From positions 19,971,001 to 20,035,000 of the forward strand of contig NC_133036.1 in NCBI RefSeq assembly GCF_048771995.1: a stretch of 64,000 nt of DNA, written 5' to 3'. Within the stretch, counting starts at the first letter, position 1. Each line of letters starts with the position of its first letter. The notes under the pieces are model-generated. The model ran no database searches. It worked only from the letters and a program-made list of their open reading frames with translations, and had not been told where the DNA came from. Origin of the DNA: Taeniopygia guttata. Lineage: Eukaryota > Chordata > Aves > Passeriformes > Estrildidae. A program made the translations under genes and the position numbers. Positions 1-13,440 of this stretch are shown one piece after another.

Positions 1-3000
1 GCTTTTCTGTTTTGGTAAGACACATTTGTATTAAAGAAAACTCGTCGCAAATAAATGATTTAACACACAGGAGTTTGCTTATGGATAGTATTTGGGAGAG
101 CTGGAACAAAAATAAAAATAATTCAGTATTCCTGCTGCTCCAATCTATTAACTTTGGGTTAGTTTGTCCTTCTTGGGACTTCATTATAAAGCTGCCATCA
201 GTGCAATGACAGACCTCGGCTCAGCTTCCCATCTCCTGGGGTTTGCTTTGGGATCTTTGGGGCTGAGTGGGAGCTGCAGCCTGGTAGCCAATTTTTGTAA
301 GGCAAAATAAGTTTTCTTGCTATAATGAGATCACTTTTAACTGAGAATTTTTATATATTCATAGCGAGACATTTTGGGGGATACCGTTCACCATGTCTTT
401 TTTTTGCTTTGTGGAAAAGGTGGTAATGAAATAAATGTCAGGTTGATTATACAATACATCATAGATAAAATGCTTCAGAAATGAGTGCAGTCGATTATGG
501 GAACAGGAAAGTCTTTTCTGCATGGCAAATCTGGGAGCAGTGCCATTTCATCACTGCTGTAGAGTCTGCAGAGTTTTCTGCCCTTGGGCTGGCTCATCCT
601 GCCCTGTGCTGGGCATTCCCAGCGCTCTGGCACTGCTGATTACACCAGGCCCTGCGCTCAGGGAATTCCTTGCTGGAGTCCCCAGGGTGTGGTGGAGCTG
701 ACTGAGTAAAACTGTGCCTCTGCTGAGAGCAAAAGAGGTCAGGGGAAGAGGCTCTGGAGTTTGGTGGGAAGCATCTCATGCTTTCAGAGCTCCCTGGGTT
801 CTGAAATGTGATAAAAAGAGTCCTCTGAAGGAAAAGTTTTCAAATTTTCTGAAAAAACTCAAACAGATATTTGCCAGGTTTTAAATATTTTTTGAGTTTG
901 GACTTACTGTAGAATTACTAACAAAGGAATATCCTCCATGCTGAAAGTTTTTTTTTAATGAAAAGAGTGGAATTTTAAAGATATACATTTACTGTAGGAC
1001 ATTTTTCAGCTGGCATTTGTAGGACAGGTACATTTATTTTGAATAATATTTTCTAGACTTTTAAATCAAGTGTTTTTGTTCTTTAGGCATAAAATCTGTC
1101 AAGAGGAAAAATAATTTTAAATTATTAATACAGATGAAACATATCAGTAATAAATATTTCACAGCAGCCTGAAGACCCAAAGGCAGAAGTCCTGTTCTTT
1201 CACCTGCCATGTAAAGGAATGAAATCTGGAATGAAGAGGCTCTCTTCCCATAACTGCCATGGCAGGAAAGGGTTCTGTAGGAATTTTATGTCATGCCCAA
1301 ATTCTCAGAGGCTGTTTTTCTGATTAACTTGCCAGCTCTCCTATTCTCAGGAACAAAAGGTGCTCTTGGGCTCTGTGGACAGATTTAATTTCTTATTTAT
1401 TCACCTGCTTGCAGACCTTTGAGGTCTGTGAGTTATTCTGTCAGTGCCTGCTGTGCATTATTTTTGATTATCTGCATATATGGTAAGAAATAATTTGGTC
1501 CAAGATTGTTATTGAAAATCTAATATTTCCCCTAAATGCATTCAATCTTCCTAATGCCAATTTTTAAAGATGTAGAATGGAAAATTTCTTCTCAGTGTTA
1601 TTTTCCTTCTCATTCTCTGACTCCTTAATTAAATTTCTATCTAATTATGCAATTTATTTTGTGTTGACCTTTCAAAGACCTTAGAGTATCTGACAGTGAA
1701 TGTAGAGTCTGTGTTTATTTCCTTGGGTCCTTGAATGAATTTGTTATAAAGGCTAATGACACTTTCAGAATTCAGGATGGCCAAAAGATTACTAACAAAT
1801 AGTAACATATGTGTCCCTGGAGATACAGAACTATAAATATACTGAAATATATGGAAATAAATACTGAATTGTGTCATATACAACATTTAAAATCAGATAA
1901 CACCATTACCACCAGCATTAACAGTAAATCTGCATGTCAGAATAGTTAAAACCCTTTTGTATGTTGCAGGTCCACCCTTTGACATGGATGCTGCACTTGG
2001 TGCTGGAAATCCTGTGTTTGGATGATCACATCCACCTGTATCCCATGAAACATGGATATACCTGTTCCTAAGGTAAGGGGTGTCCAGGGGGGGATACCAG
2101 GCTTAAAACCTGTTTTTTGGTGCAGAGTCCACATCCTGTATTGGCAGAGCTCCGTGTGTGCATCAGATGTCAGAGGAAGGAGCAAAGAAAAGGGAAATGA
2201 AAGGAAGCTCCACATTGCAGAGTATTTTACTGACTATTTAAAAGATTGCTGGTCAGTGTAACCCTCATAGAAGTTGGCAGTTTTATGATTTAGGTATTAT
2301 TTTTTTACACTGAAGTATTCATCATCTACTCTCAGAAAGGTTTTTAAAAGAGGCTTTGGATAGAGGGCAGAGGACAGCCCTGCAGTGCTGTTAGTACAGG
2401 CAAGAATGAGAATCCAGACGTGCCTTTGTTCACCTAAACCAAAAGTACAAGTGAGGAAAAGGCAGCCTGGCAGCAGCCCAAATTGTAATTGTGACCCAAC
2501 AGTGATTTTATCTTTCTGACACCATTGTGTACCAACAAAAAATACTTCATTCACCTTGAAATACAAACCCCATAATTCATAGTTTGTGTTTTACCAATGA
2601 AAGTACAAGTCAGTGTCTCTCAATTTTATTCTTAGTTTATTTATGAAGTGTTTGTGAATCTGCAGAGACTCTGAAGGTGGTAAAAAATTTATAAATAAGC
2701 AGAGGTGCAAAGTTCCTCACTGGAACTGTGAACCTTTTCATGGTAGTAAGGAAGAGATGCATGCTGGAGATCAAAATGCCTGGGATAGAACCTTAGGGCA
2801 ACCCCAGCTTGGTTTAAATGGCACTGGGCTGGCAAAAGGGAAGGTAGAATAAGGCCCTGGGAAGGCTCCTGCCCCAGAGGAACTGCCATGAGATGCAGAA
2901 ACCAGTGACAGAAAATAGCTTGCACAGGGAATGGTGCAAATACAGCCAGATTTTACATTAAACATAAAAAGAAAAAAAAAAAAAAATCAGCATCCTCAAG

Positions 3001-5199
3001 GTTTCCTGACAGACTCCCAGCACTTATGAAACGAGACATGTATTTTTATAAACTATTTATTAATGGTTAAAGTAAGGGTGTAACCTATTCTCTTGTTTAA
3101 CAGTTTTGCCCTGTGGGAATAAATGTGCAGTAGGATAAGCAGTCTGGCAATTGGTTTAAAACCTGAAGAGCAGAGGAGTTCATGTGCTAGGAGAGAGAAG
3201 AATTGTGATAAATGATGTGGAGAGGTGGAAACCAGGGCAGTCAGGTGCCTTGTGCAATTCCTTTGCAGAGAAATATGAGGCAGGCTTGGGGACAGAAGGA
3301 ACAGAGCAAAGCAAAGGAGAAGGAGCAGTTCCTCAGGGTCTGCAACAAAAAAAAGTTTGTACTGGGGTTTGGGGTAAAACTTGGACAGCCTGGGCAGGTG
3401 TTTAATGCAGTGAGAAGAGCAAATAGGGTGGCACAAACTGATAAAGAGATACCAAAACCAACTCAGAGGGCCTGGGGTGCTGCAACAATTTCTAGTCAGC
3501 CTTTGTGTATGCTTGGGACAGAACACGATGTTCCCAAAATTGCTGGTAAAATGATAAAGGAGCAGCTGGGAATTGAGCACTCTAAGGCAGAAGTGACAGT
3601 ACAACTGTCTGCAGAGGAAAATGATGATGGAGTAGGTGGGAAAAAAGAAAGGAATTGAAGAGAAAGGAAGGCACAGGCTGCCTGAGTTGGTGATTTGTAG
3701 TTAGGACAGCCACTTTTTTGTTCCTTAGGCTTTAAAAGGACAATTGACTTTTATTAGAAGTCCAATAGAAACAATTGAATGGTACAAACACAAGCACTAG
3801 AGACGTGTCTCTGCCACTCTTGCTTTCATTACTTCACAGCACAAGGTGGACGGAGGAGCACGCCCTTCTTACTAACTCAGATTAGGTCCAAGCTTAACTG
3901 AAAATGTGCTGTGTGTCAAACAGGGAAAGGGGAAAGTAAAGGGCAACTAGATTTGTTTTTTTTTTTTTTTTTTAATTTGGTTGGTTATTAGCTCGAAAAG
4001 AGACCAAATTTGGTTTTGGAGATTTAAAAAAAAAAATTAATTTTAATTCCCATGTACACGTTGTACTTTATTATTTGGAATAGGTTATATTTTAGAGGCT
4101 CCTTTATTCTGGTCCTTAAAAGTTCTTATAATTAACTATCTGTCATTAAGGATTAAAGTATAGCATGAACACAATGTGCAGATTCTCATCCATGAGCTCT
4201 GATGCTACTTTGCTTCAGATCTCTAACAAATAAACCACTCTCAAGGTCTACAAAGTGTCCCAAAATGAGCACCTGTTAAATACTGAAGTATTCACTTTAC
4301 CCTAAGAAGCTTCAGGATTGAGTCTTGCTGTTATGACTTGTTAAAATATTATTTTGTGTTTGAAATGTTACCTAAAATTTTATATATATTTTTACATATA
4401 TATACACACATACTAGCGGTTAGTTTTTCAGGTCTGCTACATAAAAATTTAAGTGTCTTAGGGGAAAAAAGTTGTCCCAATGACTGTATTGCTCCTTTTG
4501 TATCATCCAGCATCAGAAGCAAGGTTGTTATCCAGTGCTGATGTGCCCAGAAGTCACTAGGAAAATGACATTTACTTACGTTTTTGTTCTCTAGCATGAA
4601 TTTGATTCCAATGCCTTCCCTGGGATCTCTTCCCAGATCTGCATAAGAATATGAGCATGCAAAGGGAACAAAACAAAATACAGTATGAGCAGCTGACTTA
4701 CATGCTCATCTACAGCTATCTCACAGTACTCCCTGCTTCTGCTAATAAAACACTCAGAGCTCATTTTAATATTTCTGAATAGTAATAATTTCTGAAAGTC
4801 ACCTTTACCCAACCCATCACTGCAGAGGAAAAGAACTCAACCTGTGCTGCCTTCTGCTTTCAGATACTGTGTGAGACTTGGGGAATGAGCTTGAGAGCCT
4901 TAAAAAATAACAAAGGAAAAATCCAACACAATTGTTCAGGTGCTGGAATATAATAAGAAGGTCAAGTCTTGTTTATGCTGGGGCACTTGGATTGCTGATA
5001 CCACCAGTAACAGTTTGGATCTGAATAAGTTATTTAAACAATGCTAGACTTTGGTATTTTATATGTAATAAATTCATTGCAGGTCCATCTTCAAAGTAAT
5101 ATCTGTGGCCAAAAGGTTGATAATACTTTTCTTTTAGTACTGAGTAAGGGTAAAGATCAAAACCATATACCTATTAAATCTTAGAACTGAAAACATTTA

Positions 5200-5245
<46 letters not shown>

Positions 5246-7372
5246 AAAATAGTTCTACATGATCTCTATTGTCAGATTTTGAAATATAATATAAATATCT
5301 ATTGAGCAATTGTAGCATGTTTTACCTCCAGAAATATTTGGTTTAAATGGCCAAGTTTTAAGAAGGAAAGAGAACATGTGGATTTGTAAATTCCAGATGC
5401 ATTTGCTATCCTGGCAAGGAAAATACCCTTTTCCTCGTACAAATACAGCAAATACTAATAACACGAATGCAGGGGGTGCAATGTCAGTTTTTCCAGCCAG
5501 TTTCCAGTGATCACACTTTAAAATGTATATGTTTCTCCTCTGCTCTGAAATGTGAGATTGAATTGGGGGATATTCTCAGGAGAGCTGCCCAGGAACAGCT
5601 GATATCACCCCTCTGTTTCTTTGGCAGCGTGAAAGCCAATGCCAGCTGATAGACAGACACATACACCTGGCTTGGCAAATACTGATAAAATTTCAGTGTT
5701 GGGCCTTGATATTCAAGTCAAAATTATAAACTCTCTGTGAATATGTAGAGAGGCTGTCCTTGAGGAAGAACAGGGCCATGAAGAGTTAGAGCATGCTTTA
5801 AAAAGGTGAGAAGGCCTTGTTTATGTTGAACACCTAGAGCTAATGCTGCTTGCAATGCCACAGCAGAGTGACCACAACTCCTGCTTGTGGATTTCCTGGA
5901 AAATAACCACAAGGACTGGGAGCCAGCACTGCCCAGAGCCCAGCAGGAAAAGCTCAAAGTGTGCTGCTAATGGGGCACCAAGGTCTTGTTCCCCTGGCTG
6001 ATGCTGGTTCTTTGGGCTGAGTTAAGCCCCAGGTGATGCAGGGAGAGTGCAGCTGCCAGTTTGCTGTGTCAGAGTGTGAAATGCATGAAATGATCACATA
6101 TTCAGTCAAAAGCCCTGGGAAAATGCATTATTTACCACCCTGCCTCCTGATGGTGTTAGTCTGGAGCTAAGTGCAGCTTTGGCTGCAATGATCAGTGTGA
6201 GAACCTGTGGGGCTGCCAGGAATGGGTTTGGGAGCCACGCTGAGGACACTGTTATTACACTGCTTTCCTATTGCTTACCAAATCACTTTGGATCTGACAA
6301 CGTGAACTCTGTTGGAATAAATCAGCCGAGACTCCATTTTTTTCATGCAGAAAGCCAATTCTTTATTCATAAAGCTCATATATGTAGGAAATATCAGAAG
6401 GCCCTGTGTTAAACCTAACTGGTCAGCAATACAGTGGAACTCAGTTCATTGGTCAGTAAGGGCTATTGTATATGTCTATCAAATTTTCTCTCACTCTAGA
6501 TATATTTACAGTTTTACTTTGTGGGTTCTCATGGGACAAATGTTATTGTTTACACAGGTGCATTTGTTTTTCACCCTTAGAATAGATTGTTGTGTTAAAG
6601 GAACTTCTCATTTGCAAAATAGCTTCACAAAGGAACATAGAAATTGCTTGTGAACTGCACTTAGAATAAATGCCAGACCAGCTTTGGCAATTTGAGTAGA
6701 GCAAGGCCTTATTTCATAAGGCCTTTATTTTATAATTCTTCTACCCATCTATGACAAGCTGGCAGTAAGTGTGTCCCACCCCTTAGGGCTTTCTGTACAT
6801 GTTCTTCCTTTCTTTTTCCTTTACTTGCCCCATGTGAGGGGCTGGTGTAGATCTTATCCTTGCTGGAGACCAAAATTTGGCTGCATTTAAATGGTGCAAA
6901 CACAGCGCTGTGGGGGTGGGGAGGAAAGAAGGGGAATTTGTTGCTGCAAAGGGACTAGTGCTGCTGCAATGAGATCTATTTACAGAGCCCTCCCACCCGC
7001 AAGGGGCTCTGTACGTGAACTTGGATTTGGGAATTGCATGGTGCTTCCCTGGGAGGGCTTGAAAAGGCACCAGAGAGAGGGAAACCAGGCATTGTTATGT
7101 GGGATTGCACATGGTTTTAGAAGCTTACACAAGGCACAGGAAAAGTACACCTTTCTCTTTGACATTCAATTTTTCAAGTTTTATTACATAAAGACAGCTA
7201 AGCTCCATTAATTCACTGAGAAATCCTCACTGAAGTGATCAGTTTATGAAAATTATCTTCCTGCCATTGAGTGGAACTAATTACCAATGAAAAGAAAAGT
7301 TGTATCAAGACAAGAGACAACCAAATAGGTGAATAATATATTTTTGCAGTATTTTGCTAAGTGCTATAAAAA
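1..7372. other. Noncoding DNA without recognised genes
   Basis: AT-rich sequence with homopolymers (for example T around 3955-3974) and the AT/AC microsatellite. Overlapping open frames at 3053-3604 minus (183 codons) and 3212-3658 plus (148 codons) have no domain features, splice context or composition of a gene. In mammals BEAN1 lies on this side of CDH5; I see none of it here. Confidence 0.6.
5203..5244. repeat. Microsatellite (AT)16(AC)5
   Basis: Uninterrupted AT dinucleotides to 5234, passing into ACACACACAC. Simple sequence, probably polymorphic. Confidence 0.95.
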
Positions 7373-7930
7373 TGACACAACTTCAGGGATTTGAACAAAA
7401 ATAGGGTGTTTATTAAAAGGGGAAAAATAAAAAAGAAAGTATTAAAAAGGGAGAAAGAAAAATTAAGAATCCTGGGTCCAAGGATTACAGAACCCCCTGG
7501 CTGAACGGGCATTTAGACCTAAGGCAAGAACCCAAGGCACTGCAGAGAATGCAGCTGTTCTGCCTTCAAACCTGTGGAAAAGTCCCTAAAAAGAGAAGTT
7601 GACCAAAGCCTGCAGTGTTGGGTCCCTTGCTGTAGCTACCTCACAGTCTGAAAGCCACAGACAAAAGACGTTTTTCAGGTCAGGTTACTCCTTTTATACT
7701 CTTGGTGCCCCCAGCCTATGCTGGCAGTTCTGCCCCACAGTCCCTGGGGCTGATGGAAAGGGAGGGACAATTTTCTCTCCAAAGTTCACTGCCACTGCGG
7801 TGGGATGAGGTTTTTGGTGGGAAATCTCTCATTTCTATGCACAGTTACCATGGAGTCACCTTACAAGTCTCCTGGAGTAGGTTAAAAATGCTGCTTGCTG
7901 GTGGTGAGAGGAAACGGCACTACAACCTTT
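7373..7930 (-). mobile_element. LTR-like segment, limits uncertain
   Basis: Read on the minus strand it has a possible TATA-like GTATAAAAGG (7700-7691), a C-rich middle and AATAAACACCC (7414-7404) as a poly(A) signal, ending TTGTGTCA at 7373. This is LTR architecture and it lies beside two recognised LTRs. I do not recognise the family, and the 5' limit (7930) is a guess. Confidence 0.4.
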
Positions 7931-8760
7931 GAAAATGAGATACTCAAAAAAAATCATTAAACTTACAAATAATGTATGAACACAAATTCATTTAAGAACA
8001 ATGGTTTATAAAAATAGTGATCATGCTTATTAAAATTGTTAACTACTTTATCAAAATAGTTAAACATTTATTTAGAACATAGAGGTTAACTGGTATAACT
8101 TTATAGTGACCTTTTAATATTTACTTCATTAACTTGAACACTTTTCATTAATTAAATTAGTAACTTTAAAACAGTTACAAATGCAAAGGCTAATTAACAG
8201 TCACAAATGTGAAAGCCAATTAAGGGGTTTTATAAATGACATTAAGAAAAATTCAAGTGATATGACTGTATTTACTCCTTAGGTATATATATAGCCCCAC
8301 AATCATCCCTCACATTTTAGAATACTTTATTAAAAAATAAGCAATCAGTTGAGCTGATAATCTACTTTTTTTTTTTTTTTTTTTTTTTTTTGATAGCGCT
8401 CTAAGCCATTAGGTGAAAAACAGGATTATTTGTGAGAAAAATCAGAATCCTGGAACAGCTGTATCTAGAGGTGGGATTAAACAAAATGTCTTAATACTGA
8501 AACATGCATGGCATTAAGAGGCTGAGGATAAATGCAGACAGTTGATGAGTTTGTATACAAACCTTGACTTACATCATGTCTTGCCTTCAAAGATAAGCAA
8601 TTGGAACATCGAAGCTGATGGACACTGAAAAGATCTGCACAGGTCAAATCTGTACTGGGAGGCTCTGATCAGGTGCTGCTGTCACTGACTCTGGGGATCT
8701 GACATGGCCAAAGAGGGCAGGGTTCCTTGTGGCTCTGCTGCTATTTTTCAGCTGTAGGGA
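7931..8760. other. AT-rich noncoding DNA between LTRs
   Basis: Very AT-rich from 7935 to 8340, then a poly-T tract. It may be decayed retroviral sequence, but nothing is recognisable. Confidence 0.5.
8366..8391. repeat. Poly-T tract (26)
   Basis: 26 consecutive T on the plus strand. It could be a retroposon tail on the minus strand, but no body is recognisable. Confidence 0.9.
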
Positions 8761-9405
8761 TATCTTGGTTTGAAAAGACAGGAGTCTGTGAAGGAAAGCA
8801 AAAGCCTCCTGTGAAGTGGAAAAGGTAAACCCCCTCCCTCCGAATTACCACAACTTCAAAATTAAAAGGCTCTCAGGCAAAGATTTGAGAATGGGAATAA
8901 CAGTTCTTTACTAGGAGAAAAACTACATAAAAATAATTTTAAAAAATGTAATTAGTACAAACAAAACTAGTGATGGAGTCAGAACCCTGACACCCCGAGG
9001 AGTCAGGGTGTTGGTAATAGTGCAGTTAAATGGTGGCTGCTCCTCCTGGAGTGGCAGATGAAATGCTGCTGGAGCAGTGATTCTGTAGAAGGGTGGAGTT
9101 TTCTCTGAAGGTCTGGTGATGGAGTAGATGGGCCTGGTCTTCCTCTGGGGATCCAGCAAAGGGGCTGCTTTGTTGTCCCAAAAAGTGCTGATTTTATGCA
9201 GGTAGGGCTGCTTGGCTCCTCCCTCTGGGTGGAGCATCTCACAATGGGATGATGGAACTTTCCCAGTCATGCAGTGAATCATTCAATGGCCCATTAACAG
9301 AAGAGATCTGCCCGGAGGGAGACATTGTTCTTGGGAGAGATAAGAAAACTGCCCAACCTCCAACAGATGGCAATAGAATACATGCTTATCTTACAAGTCA
9401 GGACA
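8761..9405 (-). mobile_element. Solo LTR of an avian endogenous retrovirus
   Basis: On the minus strand it begins TGTCCTGACTTGTAAG and ends AACCAAGATA (the expected CA end mutated to TA). Its order of segments, including the stretch around CTTTACTAGG and the TGAGATGCTCCACCCAG region, matches a widespread passerine LTR as I remember it. Flanks AGGGA and AAGGA fit a diverged 5-bp target duplication. There are no internal genes. Confidence 0.75.
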
Positions 9406-9671
9406 AAGGAGTGTCTCTTTCTGTAGAATGTAATAAAACAAAGGAGATTTAATAAATTCAGATATGTTCATTGGGATGGGTAGAGTGCAACAAGAAGAGA
9501 GGTTTGGGCTCTTGTTTGGAAAAGGTGAGGGTGTAAGGCAGAGCAAGGTGCTGGTGTGGAGGGAGCAGTTCCTGTTTGGGAAGGTGGGATGAAGGAATAA
9601 CAAACTCCAAGCTGAGCAAGCACAAACTGTGCTCTCAGAAGAGAGAACTCTCATTTGTTTTTGGCTTCCAC

Positions 9672-10390
9672 TGTTATAGATGGGTAAGGGGATGGTTTGC
9701 TCTCACAGTTAAGGGGTGAACATTCTGTGTGTGTTAAGGGAAGTTTTGTAGATGTATGGTTATGTTACTGCACTGTGTCCTCCCCCTTGCATTGTTATCA
9801 TGGGATGGCCTTGGTGCTTGGGGCATTTGGGGAGGGTTGGCTTCTTACTGTGGCAGCACCTGACCTCAAATCAAGGTGCCAGAAAGTGATCTGTGCCCCT
9901 GGGCAGCAAGGAAGGAATCGACTGACAAGACTTTAGGAAAAGCTAGAGGTATAAAAGGTGGAGCATCTGATGCCTCAGGTTTAGCTTTTGTATTTTTCAG
10001 ATTCTGTTCTGCTTTAGTGTGTAAGTCTAGGCTTCATATTAGGGGATGGTAAACTCTCTTCACAGAGCAGGGAGACAAAATAATTCCTTCTCCAGCTGGG
10101 GACCCAAGGACAGCTGATCCAAATCTCAGCCCAAGACCACAAACAACGTGGACTGAAGAGAGAAAAACAAGACAGATGGGACTTCATGGGCTGGAGCTGT
10201 AATTGGACAATGAACTCCAAAATGGAGCAGAACTTAGAAAAGTGAGAGACCCCGTGACTGGTTGTCTATTTTTGTGGCCTTTTTGGATAGTGCTGCCCAA
10301 GGTGGATCTATTGAGGCCTCTAAATAAATCCCTACTTTATCCTTTAGCTCTGTCTAGTCTCTGTTCTAGGTCAGCCTTCACGAGGCATCA
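9672..10390 (+). mobile_element. Solo LTR with visible TATA box and poly(A) signal
   Basis: Starts TGTTATAGATGGGTAAGG. It has a TATA box GGTATAAAAGG (9948-9958), then R/U5-like sequence with AATAAA at 10323-10328 and an end near CACGAGGCATCA. A further AATAAA near 10489 and CTTTGACATTTT suggest that either the LTR extends to about 10535 or it abuts another LTR end. Exact limits are uncertain. It lies back to back with the minus-strand LTR at 8761-9405. Confidence 0.6.
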
Positions 10391-12477
10391 CATCCATTTT
10401 GTAAATGAGCACATGGTGGTTTATTCCATACTATCAGTGCTGCAATTTTTCCTTATTTAGTTCTTTCCTTGTATTTTCGTTAAGGTTTAATAAACCTTTG
10501 ACATTTTAAAAGTGAGCATAGTTTCTCACACCACTGCCTGATGCCATGGCTGGGAAATGTGTTTCTCTCAATGTCCCTCACTCATTCTGTTTTGTTCCTT
10601 CCTTTGGCTGCTTCTGGTGGGAATTCAATTTTCTCAGACTCCTTGGTAAGGTGTCACAGCTCTTTGTTACTTAGCAAGAGAAGAGTTTCCTAGGTGCAGT
10701 GCAGTCACGCACACAGCATTCAGTAGGAAACCTTCAGTTTCTTCAAATAAATTAAATATGTGAAAAAATACTTATTTGATGTTGAATGAAGCTCATCCAA
10801 GCTGAATCTGAAAATCACAACTAACTGAAAATGGCAGAAAAAAGACAACTGTGCTCTCTAGAGACAAGGGCAAGTGATAGGCAGGTCAGCAGGAAAAAAC
10901 TTTCGAAATGAGTTTGTTGGAAGGAATAAAATCAGCTGCTGTAATGTTCTCTATGTTGCAAACCTGCTATTGCGGCTCAGGCTGTTCCCATTGCAGCAAA
11001 GCATTCTTGAAAGGACTGGAATAGCTTGCCCAGCAGAGCTCCATACAGCAGGATCTCTGTAATTCAGCTTCCATGAGCACTTCTGGGCCTAACCCATCTT
11101 CAGGGCCCTATAACTCAGCTTTCAGATCTTCATTTGGTGCTTGCAATGTGCTGTGCTGTGATTTAACATTTGTCCAAACATCATGATGTGAAACTGTGCT
11201 CTCCTAATTGTGGAGGTCTGTTCTAAGCACTGCTCACAAAGGCTGTGGGTTTTGCTGCCCTGGCTCCTCACCTGGCTGCAATTGCAGAGCTCACGTTATT
11301 CCCAGACTCAGAAATCCATGGAGAGCAGGGCCCTGCTTGTCTCTGCAATTGGGAGGCAGAAATAACATTTTTCCCCTCTCCTGTTTTTGACCTACAAATT
11401 CACCTGCTGCTGTTTCTTTTTCCTCCTCCCTTTGCATTCTGCTTGCAGTTCAGGGCTGTTTGGGACACACTGTCAGTGTGCACAATCGCTTAATTTGTAA
11501 CCTTTGTCCTTACCTTAGCCCAGTGAAATGTCATAAACAGAGCTTAAGCTGAGCTGGGTGTTTGCTGCTGTTCTTTGTGGCTGACCAGCTGGAGTTGGCC
11601 CTGATGATCTGCAGGTGATCTGCAGGATCCCAAAGGCAGAGCTTGGCAGAGCTGCTGGGTCAGCAGGGCTGCAGTATTCTGAGCAGAGGATGGAGGCTGA
11701 TTTAGGTGCTGGCCTGGATCCACTTGCAAGAAGTCTTTGACTTGCAGGTAGTTATTAATCTGTAATTGTGTGACAGATTTCTGTGAATACTTCCAACTTC
11801 TAGGTGATCTCTGAAAAGTTCCTGGTACATTTTTGTTACTGGTTTGTTTCTGTGGCTACTTGGGAAAGTCTTGCTGCATGGTTACAACATAGAAATAATT
11901 AACAGATTGTAATTAGTGGGTAGCATGTGTGCTCATAACCAACTCATTCAAGGCAAAACAGAACCAAGAGTCACCAAAGATAAAAATTATTTGGTGTTGC
12001 TTCAGAAAATCCTGTTTAGTAGTTGTAGTTTGGTTTGGAAACAGAATATTCTAGAAAAGTAGAGTTGGACATCTTCATCACCCAAGCCAGATTGCAGCAT
12101 CAAAGTATCAGGATTTGGTGCTGACTCCTCCCGGCAAGCAGGCAAAGGTGCCCCAGGGAGGGTGGTCTGGATGGAGGCTGATCAAAGGAGACATCTGGAG
12201 ATGGCATCCTCCCCAGAGCTCTTCCCTTGCCCTTCGTGCCTCCAGAACAGCTGCCTGTGCCGGCCTTCTCCATCAGAAATCCAAACCTCGCAGCCTCCCT
12301 GGCTCCCACAAATGTCTGAGGGTTTTTCTGGAGTCAGCACTAAAGAATAAAACATTTAGAATGACCTTCGGGGCGTTCCTGATTTCACTGACCGCGGTCC
12401 GTGTGAGGTGACACGCAGGGAAGCAGAGTGGGCAGGCAGCAGAGGGAATGCAGCAGGGATTTATCAGGCATCCGTCA
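10391..12477. other. Noncoding DNA without recognised features
   Basis: Begins with LTR-like sequence to about 10535 (AATAAACCTTTGAC), then unique DNA with short unremarkable open frames. Confidence 0.6.
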
Positions 12478-13324
12478 TAGATTCATGAGGGATCCATCGG
12501 GGATCCATGAGGGATCCATGGGGGATCCATGCAGGATCTATCGGGGGTCCATGAGGGATTAATTAGAGATTCATGGGGGATCCATGCAGGATCTGTTGGG
12601 GGTCCATGAGGGATCCATGGGGGATCCATGAGGAATCTATGCAAGATCCATGGGGAATCCATGGGGGATCCATGGGGGATCCATGGAAAATCCATATGGG
12701 TTCCACGTGGGATCCATGAGGGATCCATGGAGAATCCATATGGGATCCACGGGGAATCCACGCGGGATCCATGGGGAATCCATGCGGGATCCATGGGGAA
12801 TCCACGGGGAATCCATGGGGAATCCACGGGGAATCCATGGGGAATCCACGCGGGATCCATGGAGAATCCACGGGGGATCCATGGGGAATCCACGCGGGAT
12901 CCGTGGGGAATCCACACGGGATCCACAGGGAATCCACGCGGGATCCGTGGGGAATCCACGCGGGATCCATGGGGAATCCACGCGGGATCCATGGAGAATC
13001 CACGCGGGATCCATGGAGAATCCATACGGGATCCATGGGGAATCCACGCGGGATCCATGCGGGATCCACGGGGAATCCACGCGGGATCCACGGGGAATCC
13101 ACGCGGGATCCGTGGGGAATCCACGCGGGATCCATGGAGAATCCACACGGGATCCATGGGGAATCCACGCGGGATCCATGCGGGATCCACGGGGAATCCA
13201 CGCGGGATCCACGGGGAATCCACGCGGGATCCACGGAGAATCCACACGGGATCCGTGGGGAATCCATACGGGATCCATGGGGAATCCACGCGGGATCCAT
13301 GCAGGATCCACGCGGGATCCATGG
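12478..13324 (+). repeat. Minisatellite, 11-bp unit GGATCCATGGG/GAATCCACGCG
   Basis: About 77 tandem copies of an 11-mer, mostly as a 22-bp dimer GGATCCATGGGG-AATCCACGCG. The left end (12478-12740) is more diverged (GGATCCATGAG, GGATCTATCGG). No copy contains a stop codon in any frame, which creates long open frames on both strands (up to 498 codons on the minus strand, 299 on the plus). These are not genes. The array is very rich in BamHI-type GGATCC. Confidence 0.95.
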
Positions 13325-13440
13325 GGAAGCGGCGGGCGCGGCCGTGCCCAGCGCTGTCGTCGGGCACCACCTGGCGGCCAGCAGCCGTCATTGCAGCCCG
13401 CGCGGCCGCGGGATGGGTCGGGATTGAACAGATAAAGGAA
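13325..13440. other. CpG-rich unique segment between two tandem arrays
   Basis: About 115 bp with many CpGs, including GCGGCGGGCGCGGCCG and a NotI site GCGGCCGC, in a genome otherwise poor in CpG. It lies between the 11-bp and the 67-bp arrays. It could be a small CpG island or just the seed from which the arrays grew. I see no exon in it. Confidence 0.5.

Noticed and set aside
3053-3658. 183-codon minus and 148-codon plus overlapping frames
   Set aside because: They overlap on opposite strands, lack recognisable features and have no splice or promoter context.
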